Shown piece by piece: positions 56,880 through 63,605 of a stretch of 64,000 bases of DNA. The notes under the pieces were generated by a model that searched no databases, was not told the DNA's origin, and was given only the letters and a program-made list of their open reading frames with translations. Where the stretch lies: the NCBI RefSeq assembly GCF_007741535.1, contig NZ_CP036525.1:124001-188000 (forward strand), given 5' to 3'. Position 1 is the first letter of the stretch. Each line of letters begins with the position of its first letter. A program made the position numbers and the translations under genes. Source of the stretch: Rubripirellula lacrimiformis. GTDB lineage: Bacteria; Planctomycetota; Planctomycetia; Pirellulales; Pirellulaceae.

Positions 56880-57424
56880 GTACTTGGTTTTGATTGTGAG
56901 GCGACGTATTTAATCAGCATCGTTCGAGTATCCTTATCACAATCTAATTCCGGCTCTCGCAAGAGCGTCTGAATTCGACTCCTTGCGGCAGCGTGTCCGA
57001 GTCGTTTCGCTTCGAGGTTTACGCCCTTCAACGCCACAGTAAGGCGATCATTGCCATTGATCGCGTTCATGGTGAAGGTGATAACTGCTTGGGACTTGTC
57101 GTGACCCACGCTGAAACACGAGGGGCCGATAGCGGGAAGATGGAGCATTGCAGTGTAACGGTCTTCATTTCGCTTTCCATCCGAAAGCCGAAGAGCGTCG
57201 GCGTACGGAGGCATTGCATTGTCCGGGAAAGACTCTGCAAGAATCAGATGCTCTCCGATCAGAAGCAGAGCGAGGTTGCCTCGTTCAACGTCGGGATCGC
57301 CGTCGACGGATGTCGAATCGACAATCCATGCACCCGCCAAGGTCGTCGGTGGCCAGTCTGCCGCGAAGCAACTGGCAATCATTGACGATATTGCGGCAAG
57401 AAGGCAACAACATAGCGACTTCAT
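56804..57424 (-). CDS. Cassette 13: secreted TIGR03067-like protein
   Basis: 206 residues, ATG 57424, signal peptide ending SCFA. The segment LAGAWIVDSTSVDGDPD and the strands following it resemble the planctomycete TIGR03067 domain. The frame has no stop before attC and reads into site 12, adding the tail DEPCDATEPGLCGFTNG. It is exported; the domain's function is unknown. Confidence 0.6.
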   Translation of the reverse strand: MKSLCCCLLAAISSMIASCFAADWPPTTLAGAWIVDSTSVDGDPDVERGNLALLLIGEHLILAESFPDNAMPPYADALRLSDGKRNEDRYTAMLHLPAIGPSCFSVGHDKSQAVITFTMNAINGNDRLTVALKGVNLEAKRLGHAAARSRIQTLLREPELDCDKDTRTMLIKYVASQSKPSTDEPCDATEPGLCGFTNGNSTSPAR

Positions 57425-57442
57425 TTTGACGTCAACTCATTC

Positions 57443-57536
57443 GATGAACGGCACGCGTAACCGGGAACGCGCGGGAAAGTTTCTAACGGCCAAATCGCTC
57501 AGCTCGCGTTCTCCGGTTCACGCGATGGTTACCCGC
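57443..57536. repeat. attC site 13
   Basis: 94 bp. Left box GATGAACG, right box GGTTACCCGC. The interior is nearly the same as in sites 17 and 18. Right box fits GGGTAACG of site 14. Confidence 0.9.
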
Positions 57537-57545
57537 GAAATGACG

Positions 57546-58292
57546 TCACTTTTGGAATGTCTGGCCAGAAACAAGTACGTCGCCGAAGTCATTGACCCCG
57601 GGTGCCAAGGTAAGTTCAAAGCGAGATCGACGCCATTCGACAGAATCTCCGTAAATCTTAACGTGATTAAAATGGCCTGCCTCATGCCATACCCGAAAAA
57701 TCAGCTTGGTGCCTACCGGCAAACCTTCGATAGCAACTGCACCATTCTTGTCGCTGACGCAACCAAATGGATGATCCATTATCAGGAGCAACGCATTCAA
57801 GCTTGGCGTGACCAGGCATTCGATTGCGGCCGTGGTAGGAGCACCTGCGGGAAGTCTTACAAAATCCGATCTGCCGGGAAGTGACTCTATGTTTACAGCC
57901 GGAGCGTTAAAGAATGTAATTTGTGGGAAATGGCGTCTGGGGCTGCGGTTAAGGATCTCTAGCGTGTCGCCCAGCCGAGCGAGAACGACGTGCGGGTGAA
58001 ATCCATTCTCCGCTATCGTTAACTTGAGTTGCTCGCCTTTGTGCGGTGCAATTTTCAGCTTCGTGCCGCCACGTCCCGTATAGACGTATACAACTACGTT
58101 TCGAATTCCATTCGAATCAGGATCAATTTCCAGTTGGTTACTCTTACCTAACGGATTCGCATTGAAATTGCCTGCTTGCGCGGTTGCAGAAGAGGGATCG
58201 AGTGCGAATCGCATCCTGAGTGACGCAGTTTCAGCCTGAGCAACGGTCATGGACAGCAGTAGTCCGACGATGATTAATGCTGATCGCTTCAT
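57546..58292 (-). CDS. Cassette 14: cupredoxin-like secreted protein
   Basis: 248 residues, ATG 58292, signal peptide (SALIIVGLLLSMTVAQA). The domain VVVYVYTGRGG, then ENGFHPHVVLARLGDTLEI, then CLVTPSLNALLLIMDHPFG, then VGTKLIFRVWHEAGH follows the plan of planctomycete plastocyanin-like proteins. The histidines in FHPHV and VWHEAGH and a cysteine are present as possible copper ligands, but the usual HPWM motif is missing; TPSL stands there. It may bind copper weakly or not at all. Confidence 0.7.
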   Translation of the reverse strand: MKRSALIIVGLLLSMTVAQAETASLRMRFALDPSSATAQAGNFNANPLGKSNQLEIDPDSNGIRNVVVYVYTGRGGTKLKIAPHKGEQLKLTIAENGFHPHVVLARLGDTLEILNRSPRRHFPQITFFNAPAVNIESLPGRSDFVRLPAGAPTTAAIECLVTPSLNALLLIMDHPFGCVSDKNGAVAIEGLPVGTKLIFRVWHEAGHFNHVKIYGDSVEWRRSRFELTLAPGVNDFGDVLVSGQTFQK

Positions 58293-58309
58293 TTGGCACT
58301 AGCTCCATC

Positions 58310-58401
58310 GGGTAACGGTAGACATCACGGGGGACGGACGAAAGATCCTCCACTTCAAAAACCGCGCAAGCCGTCCTCCCGTGCATGTCATGGTTCCCCG
58401 C
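58310..58401. repeat. attC site 14
   Basis: 92 bp. Left box GGGTAACG, right box GGTTCCCCGC. The boxes differ within the site; they match across each cassette. Confidence 0.9.
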
Positions 58402-58843
58402 TATCTTCAACTTCCGGGGCAGGTGGAAATGAATCGCGGGTGTACGAGAGGATGTACCCAGAATGTACCAGATCTCCCGATGCGTGTGCGTCATCAATCA
58501 ATGATCGCAGTTCAATTTCGTCGCGTATCCCATACCGCTTTAAGAGTCGAGAGCCAGCAAATGACAACAGTCTGGACCAGTCAAAGCCATCAATCTGCCC
58601 ATCGTCGCCAAAGTCGAAGTCGACCGATGTGTCGGGCAAACGTACAACGCACCCAAATCCGTGAATGACGTACTCGCCACCACCAACAAGTACCGCGCGT
58701 CCAGGAACGTCATAGCCAACCCATTCAGTCGTAGATGCAGGCCGAGGTATTCCAGTGGCTTCGAGCGCGTCTACTGCTCGTGCAACAGTCGATTTGTAGT
58801 CGTCGATCAGAGGGCGAAGCCGATCATCCATCGTCAGCATCAT
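58388..58843 (-). CDS. Cassette 15: DUF6896-like cytoplasmic protein
   Basis: 151 residues, ATG 58843. Segments GYDVPGRAVLVGGGEYVIHG and DFDFGDDGQIDGFDWSRL look like the DUF6896-type family, my best guess only. No signal peptide or membrane segment. The stop TGA immediately follows the attC core GGGGAACCA, so the terminal codons are in the site. Confidence 0.5.
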   Translation of the reverse strand: MMLTMDDRLRPLIDDYKSTVARAVDALEATGIPRPASTTEWVGYDVPGRAVLVGGGEYVIHGFGCVVRLPDTSVDFDFGDDGQIDGFDWSRLLSFAGSRLLKRYGIRDEIELRSLIDDAHASGDLVHSGYILSYTRDSFPPAPEVEDSGEP

Positions 58844-58849
58844 TCAGTC

Positions 58850-58943
58850 GGGGAACGCTACCCGTCACCGGGCCGGGAGTGAAAAGTCAACCATTGCCAA
58901 AACGCTCGCAAGCCCGGCTCCGGTGCACGGGATTGTTCCCCGC
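58850..58943. repeat. attC site 15
   Basis: 94 bp. Left box GGGGAACG, right box TGTTCCCCGC. Inner arms CACCGGGCCGGGAG / AAGCCCGGCTCCGGTG pair with one unpaired T. Confidence 0.9.
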
Positions 58944-58977
58944 TTTTCGCCAGTGGTATCACGCGTGATTCGGACGT

Positions 58978-59367
58978 TCACAGTTTACCGCCAATAGCGA
59001 AGTGAAACCATATTCCAACGGTAGCACACAGTGGGATCGAACAGATGAAGCCGAGTATCCCCGCACCAAGTACCGATCCCGCATGAAGGTCAAGTAGTCG
59101 AAAACGACTAATCATGGCGAGAACGATCAGTGGAAGTAACGGGAAAGCGAGAATAAACCAATCACGTTGGCCAACTTCATCGGGGTACGGCCAAACACGA
59201 ACGGTGAACCAATCGAGAACAAGGAATTCAGCCAAGTTAAGCAGTGCGGCGGTTGCCGTAGCGACGAAGAACGTCAGCACAGGGCGTTCATGCAGCAGTG
59301 TAGGTTTGGACTCGAGCTTCGATTCGATCGCGAGTCTTGAGTCAGGCGACGGTGAGAAAGGGTTCAA
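58978..59367 (-). CDS. Cassette 16: membrane protein with N-terminal NPFSP motif
   Basis: 129 residues using TTG at 59367, which gives MNPFSPSPDS; the frame is open further but only into attC. Three hydrophobic segments (LTFFVATATAALLNLAEFL, FILAFPLLPLIVLAMI, LGAGILGFICSIPLCATV). Function unknown. Confidence 0.6.
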   Translation of the reverse strand: MNPFSPSPDSRLAIESKLESKPTLLHERPVLTFFVATATAALLNLAEFLVLDWFTVRVWPYPDEVGQRDWFILAFPLLPLIVLAMISRFRLLDLHAGSVLGAGILGFICSIPLCATVGIWFHFAIGGKL

Positions 59368-59393
59368 TGTCGCAATCCCAAATTGCCTCAGTC

Positions 59394-59486
59394 GGGGAAC
59401 GGTACACATCACCGAGGACGCGAGAAAGACTCTCCATTGCCAAACCGCTCGGCTCGCGTCCTTCGGTGCATGTGATGGTTCCCCGC
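59394..59486. repeat. attC site 16
   Basis: 93 bp. Left box GGGGAACG, right box GGTTCCCCGC. Inner arms CACCGAGGACGCGAG / CTCGCGTCCTTCGGTG pair with one unpaired T. Confidence 0.9.
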
Positions 59487-59490
59487 AATT

Positions 59491-59919
59491 CTAACGTTGA
59501 CCATCTTGAGCGGCCACCATTTCCTGGGCAGTCGGAAACCAATATGACTCGATCCAGTCCTCTCCAAGCGGTGCGATGCGATCAACGTTCCATCCATGTT
59601 CGCGCATCGAATACAGCATTGAGTCAGCCGCTGCGGCATTAGTCGAGTGGATGAGCGTAGAAGTGGTTGGTTCGCGTGTCACCAAGAACGCAGCGACATC
59701 ACGGCCATCACCAGGATCAGGGTCATCAGGTGAGTCAGTAAACAGATCGTGGTCGAGGCAAATCAGATCAGGAACGCGATTGAGACGGGAATACGCGTCG
59801 ATGAAATCGGGAGCAGTTCGATGGACGTCCAGTGTCGCCGCCGGATGATGCAGAGCCAAAATGGCGCGGAACCGTGAGATGCGATCCAAGTCGTCTTCTA
59901 GCATCACAAGAAAGTTCAC
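59491..59919 (-). CDS. Cassette 17: cREC-like (receiver-type) protein
   Basis: 142 residues, GTG start at 59919. The fold is receiver-like: FLVMLEDDLDRISRF, then DLICLDHDLFTDSPDDPD, then LIHSTNAAAADSML. This matches the cyclic-phosphate-processing receiver (cREC) family rather than a phosphorylated response regulator, since LDHDL replaces the usual D and lysine pattern. Stand-alone, cytoplasmic. The name rests on motifs only. Confidence 0.6.
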   Translation of the reverse strand: MNFLVMLEDDLDRISRFRAILALHHPAATLDVHRTAPDFIDAYSRLNRVPDLICLDHDLFTDSPDDPDPGDGRDVAAFLVTREPTTSTLIHSTNAAAADSMLYSMREHGWNVDRIAPLGEDWIESYWFPTAQEMVAAQDGQR

Positions 59920-59943
59920 GATTAGCGTGCAGTCTCTTCAGTC

Positions 59944-60037
59944 GGGGAACGTTATGCGCCACCGGGAACGCGCGGGAAAGTTCCTATCGGTCAAGTCGCT
60001 CAGCACGCGTTCTCCGGTGCGCGCGATGGTTCCCCGC
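59944..60037. repeat. attC site 17
   Basis: 94 bp. Left box GGGGAACG, right box GGTTCCCCGC. Interior nearly the same as sites 13 and 18. Confidence 0.9.
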
Positions 60038-60467
60038 CGTCTGGCGATTCTGTGCGGCGAAAACGAGCGAAATGCAAGTAGGAAATTAGACCAAAGATCA
60101 GGGTTGAGAAGATTGCAGGGACCAGTATTGCCCGCATGAAAAACGCCGCAAATTGAATCGGGTACCTAAGCCCATGGTTGTCCAAGATCATTGCTGGCAA
60201 CATCGAGCGTCGAATAGCGTAAAAGTGCGCTACACCAAACCCAAACGCCACGACAATTGTCAGCGCGTAGTTTAGTGCAGTCGCAAATCGCCAACCAGTA
60301 TTAAAATGAAGTTGGATCAGTGCAGAAGGCAGAAATGAAGACGTTAGCAGAATAATCAGGTACGCAATTCCAAGGCTTGGATACGCGACTACAAGTTCCG
60401 TCGCTAAAAGCCCAAGTGCGACGATAGTCGCGAGGGAAAACGCATATCGAACGCAGATCGTGGACAT
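60000..60467 (-). CDS. Cassette 18: membrane protein reading into attC
   Basis: 155 residues, ATG 60467. Four or five membrane segments (SLATIVALGLLATELVV, AYLIILLTSSFLPSALI, FATALNYALTIVVAFGFG, FFMRAILVPAIFSTLIFGL). The last ~12 residues (GGEPSRAPENAC) come from attC site 17. Function unknown. Confidence 0.6.
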   Translation of the reverse strand: MSTICVRYAFSLATIVALGLLATELVVAYPSLGIAYLIILLTSSFLPSALIQLHFNTGWRFATALNYALTIVVAFGFGVAHFYAIRRSMLPAMILDNHGLRYPIQFAAFFMRAILVPAIFSTLIFGLISYLHFARFRRTESPDGGEPSRAPENAC

Positions 60468-60498
60468 CGGGCTATAAGGGCAAAGAGGGACTTCAGTC

Positions 60499-60592
60499 GG
60501 GGAACGGTACGCGTAACCGGGAACGCGCGGGAAAGTTTCTAACGGCCAAATCGCTTGGCTCGCGTTCTCCGGTTCACGCGATGGTTATCCGT
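60499..60592. repeat. attC site 18
   Basis: 94 bp. Left box GGGGAACG, right box GGTTATCCGT. Mismatched internally; the right box fits GGATAACG of site 19. Confidence 0.9.
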
Positions 60593-61098
60593 CGTCCGAG
60601 ACGATATAGGGCGCACGCAAAAAAGTCGAAGCAAATAGCGGCTACGGTGTAGCAAATGTAGCGAACGGTAAGTGAGCCGGATACGAGGAACACCGGTAGA
60701 CCACTGCCTCGCTGGGCGAGGTACATCGAGAGCCAGCTGACGCCAAACATCGGGAACGCAAAGACAAGTCCGGCAACGGTGCCGCGAATGAGTGCGGTAG
60801 CGTTAAAGCGAGGTGGAAAAAGCATGAAAGTCGTAACGGCGATACAGAGTGATGCGATGAGCCAAGTTGCGAGATTCTGCGCAACCATGGCGAGTGGCTG
60901 TTGCAGCAAAATAGATTCGCCAAAAAGTGTTCCGCCGAGCAGCATGCTGTATGCAACCTCTGTCCCGATGATGCACCCGCAGAAGAATGCAGCGACATGA
61001 GAACCGATGGCCCGTCGCATCGGCAGCGTTCGTTTCGGTTGCGAGCGAGATTTCGAAAGGGCTTGCGATGCAGAAGCGTAGGGGTTCGTTGACGACAC
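60574..61098 (-). CDS. Cassette 19: membrane protein with NPYASAS motif
   Basis: 174 residues from GTG 61098, with AAGGA upstream, giving MSSTNPYASASQ; the frame is open further upstream but only through the attC site. Four membrane segments (FFCGCIIGTEVAYSML, LATWLIASLCIAVTTF, AGLVFAFPMFGVSWLSM, YTVAAICFDFFACALY). Its stop lies inside attC site 18. Function unknown. Confidence 0.6.
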   Translation of the reverse strand: MSSTNPYASASQALSKSRSQPKRTLPMRRAIGSHVAAFFCGCIIGTEVAYSMLLGGTLFGESILLQQPLAMVAQNLATWLIASLCIAVTTFMLFPPRFNATALIRGTVAGLVFAFPMFGVSWLSMYLAQRGSGLPVFLVSGSLTVRYICYTVAAICFDFFACALYRLGRRITIA

Positions 61099-61139
61099 TT
61101 GGCATTCCTTTGCTAAACTTGAGCCGATTGCTTTCAGTC

Positions 61140-61234
61140 GGATAACGGTAGGGTTTTGCGGGCTGCGGCGAATGACTTGCAAGCAGACGGAAAAGCGTGC
61201 CACCGTCGCTCTGTAACAACCCATGGTTATCGGC
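61140..61234. repeat. attC site 19
   Basis: 95 bp. Left box GGATAACG, right box GGTTATCGGC. Interior resembles sites 3 and 4 (GACTTGCAAGCA; CAACCCATGG). Confidence 0.88.
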
Positions 61235-61311
61235 GATTATAGCGTGCATTAGTCGAGCGTTAGATCACGACAGTGGCAAACAACGCCGGGGCGGCGACCC
61301 GTGGAATTGAA

Positions 61312-61551
61312 CTAATCGGGAAGCGTGGAAGACGGTCGGTGAGGTGGAAGTTGGTTATTGACAGTTGTCTTGCGACGCAACCACAGTGCGCTGCTGACGA
61401 GCCAAAGGAGAACCCCAGAGACAAGGCAACCGATGTCAAGCAACGCATCGGATGCGAGCACCTCGAGCCTCGCCGCGACTGCGAGAAGCGTCAAGGTAAT
61501 CCCAACACCGGTGCAGACACCGAGTGAGTAGATTTGAGTGGCACTGAGCAT
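61312..61551 (-). CDS. Cassette 20: small membrane protein
   Basis: 79 residues, ATG 61551. Two hydrophobic segments (SLGVCTGVGITLTLLAVAA and LDIGCLVSGVLLWLVSSALW), then a polar tail. No family recognised. Confidence 0.5.
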   Translation of the reverse strand: MLSATQIYSLGVCTGVGITLTLLAVAARLEVLASDALLDIGCLVSGVLLWLVSSALWLRRKTTVNNQLPPHRPSSTLPD

Positions 61552-61627
61552 GTTGTTCTATGCGTGATGGGAGGAGCCCGCAGTAATGTGGGTAGGTGCG
61601 AGATGGCGCATCGATCGCGCACCTGTC

Positions 61628-61720
61628 GGATAACGTCAACCATCAGCGGGCCGCGACGAGCGATTCAACCACTGCAAAAAAGCATGACACGCGGCTCCGT
61701 TGCATGGTTTTGTTATCCGC
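61628..61720. repeat. attC site 20
   Basis: 93 bp. Left box GGATAACG, right box TGTTATCCGC. Inner arms CAGCGGGCCGCG / ACGCGGCTCCGTTG pair with one unpaired T. Confidence 0.9.
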
Positions 61721-62351
61721 TTTCGTTACTTGGCTGCTCAAATTTCCTAGCGACCAAGCTAGGTATCAACCGGAGCAAACAAAGCTTTGCAACGTAGAAT
61801 AGCGAGATCAATGCGCCAGCAAGTACGACAGTATATGCAGCGACCTGGAAAAAGTATCGAGGTTCAGTGACCGGGACTCGCAGTGCCACCGCACGCGCCG
61901 AGACCAACGCGGCGATCAAGGTAAGTAGCAGCATCGACCTAGTACTAAAGCGTACAGGGAAAAGAGGGATCTTCCCTAGGCCGAGCCACACGCCAGCAAC
62001 CAGGCAAGCGAGCACTGCCAAGTCAACCAAAAACGCGGATAGATGGAACGCTTTGACCGGAGCATTATCAATTGGCCAACGACTGTAGAGGGCGACCGGC
62101 CCATAGCTGATCTTCGGGTTTGGCTTGCCGGGCCCGAGTGCAACGGGGTAGCACGAGCTGCGAACACAGAATTGCAGCGGCCAACCGTGCGTCCAGTTTA
62201 TATTTGGGGCGTTTCCGAAGTAGTCACCGTGACTTCCGGGCATCGTAGCGTTCCAGCCAGTGTGGTAACCGTCCACACCAAGAAACGCAAACGCCGCGAT
62301 GAGCGAAAGGCAGGCGTGCAACCTAAAGGTAAGTGGTTTTCGGCACTCCAT
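61713..62351 (-). CDS. Cassette 21: membrane protein of unknown family
   Basis: 212 residues, ATG 62351. An N-terminal hydrophobic segment (ACLSLIAAFAFLGVD) precedes a soluble part with two cysteines, then three more membrane segments. Its stop TAA overlaps the core GGATAAC of attC site 20. Function unknown. Confidence 0.65.
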   Translation of the reverse strand: MECRKPLTFRLHACLSLIAAFAFLGVDGYHTGWNATMPGSHGDYFGNAPNINWTHGWPLQFCVRSSCYPVALGPGKPNPKISYGPVALYSRWPIDNAPVKAFHLSAFLVDLAVLACLVAGVWLGLGKIPLFPVRFSTRSMLLLTLIAALVSARAVALRVPVTEPRYFFQVAAYTVVLAGALISLFYVAKLCLLRLIPSLVARKFEQPSNESG

Positions 62352-62387
62352 TGCAAAGTCAGGTTTCAGGGCCAGAGGATTTCAGTC

Positions 62388-62474
62388 GGATAACGGTGGC
62401 CATCAGCGGGCACGGAAGGTGACTTGTCCATTGCCAAAAACCTCGCAAGCCGTGCTCCGTTGCATGGCTTGGTT
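62388..62474. repeat. attC site 21, interrupted by IS91-like element
   Basis: Left box GGATAACG; the right end stops at the GGTT of 62471-62474, where IS91-like copy 2 begins, the same position as in site 6. Confidence 0.85.
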
Positions 62475-62551
62475 CAAGTAAGCCGCTATCGCGGCGGGAT
62501 TTTGGTGAGGTGGAATTGATGAGGGAGTTGAGGTTTCGCTGAAGCATCCTG

Positions 62552-62596
62552 GCAGGAGGAGCTGTTCGCTGTGAACAGCCCATCAACTCCTCCTGC
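62552..62596. repeat. Large inverted repeat upstream of recombinase (copy 2)
   Basis: Same inverted repeat as at 48219-48263, with no change. Confidence 0.7.
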
Positions 62597-62611
62597 TACA
62601 GGAACACATCC

Positions 62612-63589
62612 ATGCCCAAGTCTAACCCCCAGACTCCTGCAAATCCACGCGGTCGTTACTTTCCTGCCGAACTTCGCCAGCGTCTTTCCGAGGACCTGCA
62701 TCTTACCGGAAAGGCGAAACGCACTCACGATGGCTACATCCGTGCCGTCCGGCAACTGTCCGACTTTGCGAAGTGCAGTCCCGACAAGGTCACCGAAACG
62801 CAACTCCGCCAGTTCTTTCTACACCTCAAGAATGATCGCGAGTTCGCCAATGGGTCGCTTCGGGTCGCACTCTCGGGCGTGAAGTTCTTCTTCACCTTCA
62901 CCTGCAAACGCGACTGGGAGATCTTCGCGATGCTCAAGCTGCAGAACGCCAAAACGCTGCCAGTCGTACTGACCATCGAGCAGGTCCACCGCATCATGCA
63001 GATCACCAAGACTCAACGCCTGCTTGTCTTCTTTTGGACCGTTTACACCATGGGACTGCGGCTCAACGAAGCCTTGAGCTTGCAGGTTGGTGACATCGAT
63101 GCCGCTCGCGGGTTCGCTCACATCCATCGCGGGAAAGGAGCCAAAGATCGCTTACTGCCGCTGCCACCTTCAACGCTGAAGTTGTTGCGAAGCTATTGGT
63201 GCACGCACCAGCATCCGTCGTTGCTGTTCCCCGGCAATCGACGCGGGCACTCACTGGCCAAGCACGGGATCAGCACGGCCAAGAACCCGATGTCTGAAAA
63301 GACCGTTCAGGAAGCCATCGCCAAGATCACCGGAACGATGAACCTGGGCAAGAAAGTCACGCTGCACACGCTCCGGCATTGTTACGCGACGCACCTACTC
63401 GAAGCGGGCGTCGGATTGAAGGCCCTCCAGAAACTGATGGGGCACTCTTCGCTACAGTCCACCATGATCTACCTGCACTTGACCGACACCGCCGAGGCCA
63501 ACTCGCGCGAGGTCATTAACATGATGTTCGGCAAATCGCCCGGAGAAGACGACGGCAACGATGCCGGTGCGAAAGCTAAGTTGAAGTAG
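62612..63589 (+). CDS. Tyrosine recombinase of the IS91-like element, copy 2 (intact)
   Basis: 325 residues, ATG 62612. The N-terminal SAM-like domain (AKRTHDGYIRAVRQLSDFAK) is followed by the catalytic domain with R150 (GLRLNEAL), H252-x-x-R255 (HTLRHCYATH), H278 (LMGHSS) and the nucleophile Y287 (TMIYLHL). It lacks the extra helix insertion that marks integron integrases, so it is a XerC/D-like recombinase and not IntI. It is upstream of and probably co-transcribed with the transposase. It may mediate insertion at attC sites, which is inferred. Confidence 0.88.
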   Translation: MPKSNPQTPANPRGRYFPAELRQRLSEDLHLTGKAKRTHDGYIRAVRQLSDFAKCSPDKVTETQLRQFFLHLKNDREFANGSLRVALSGVKFFFTFTCKRDWEIFAMLKLQNAKTLPVVLTIEQVHRIMQITKTQRLLVFFWTVYTMGLRLNEALSLQVGDIDAARGFAHIHRGKGAKDRLLPLPPSTLKLLRSYWCTHQHPSLLFPGNRRGHSLAKHGISTAKNPMSEKTVQEAIAKITGTMNLGKKVTLHTLRHCYATHLLEAGVGLKALQKLMGHSSLQSTMIYLHLTDTAEANSREVINMMFGKSPGEDDGNDAGAKAKLK

Positions 63590-63605
63590 CCTCTGCATCA
63601 GCAAG

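Noticed and set aside
61099-61224. Upstream extension of the cassette 19 frame
   Set aside because: It lies in attC site 19; the GTG at 61098 with a ribosome site gives the natural NPYAS start.
45440-62474. CRISPR array
   Set aside because: The repeats are ~93 bp, imperfect, and separated by genes of 200-900 bp of unequal size; there are no short uniform spacers or cas genes.
45440-62474. REP/MITE-type dispersed repeats
   Set aside because: Common orientation, one gene per interval, and complementarity between cassette ends are not explained by MITEs.
62612-63589. Tyrosine recombinase as the missing integron integrase
   Set aside because: It lacks the IntI-specific helix insertion between the R box and HxxR box, is duplicated with the IS91-type transposase, and is inside an element that interrupts attC sites.
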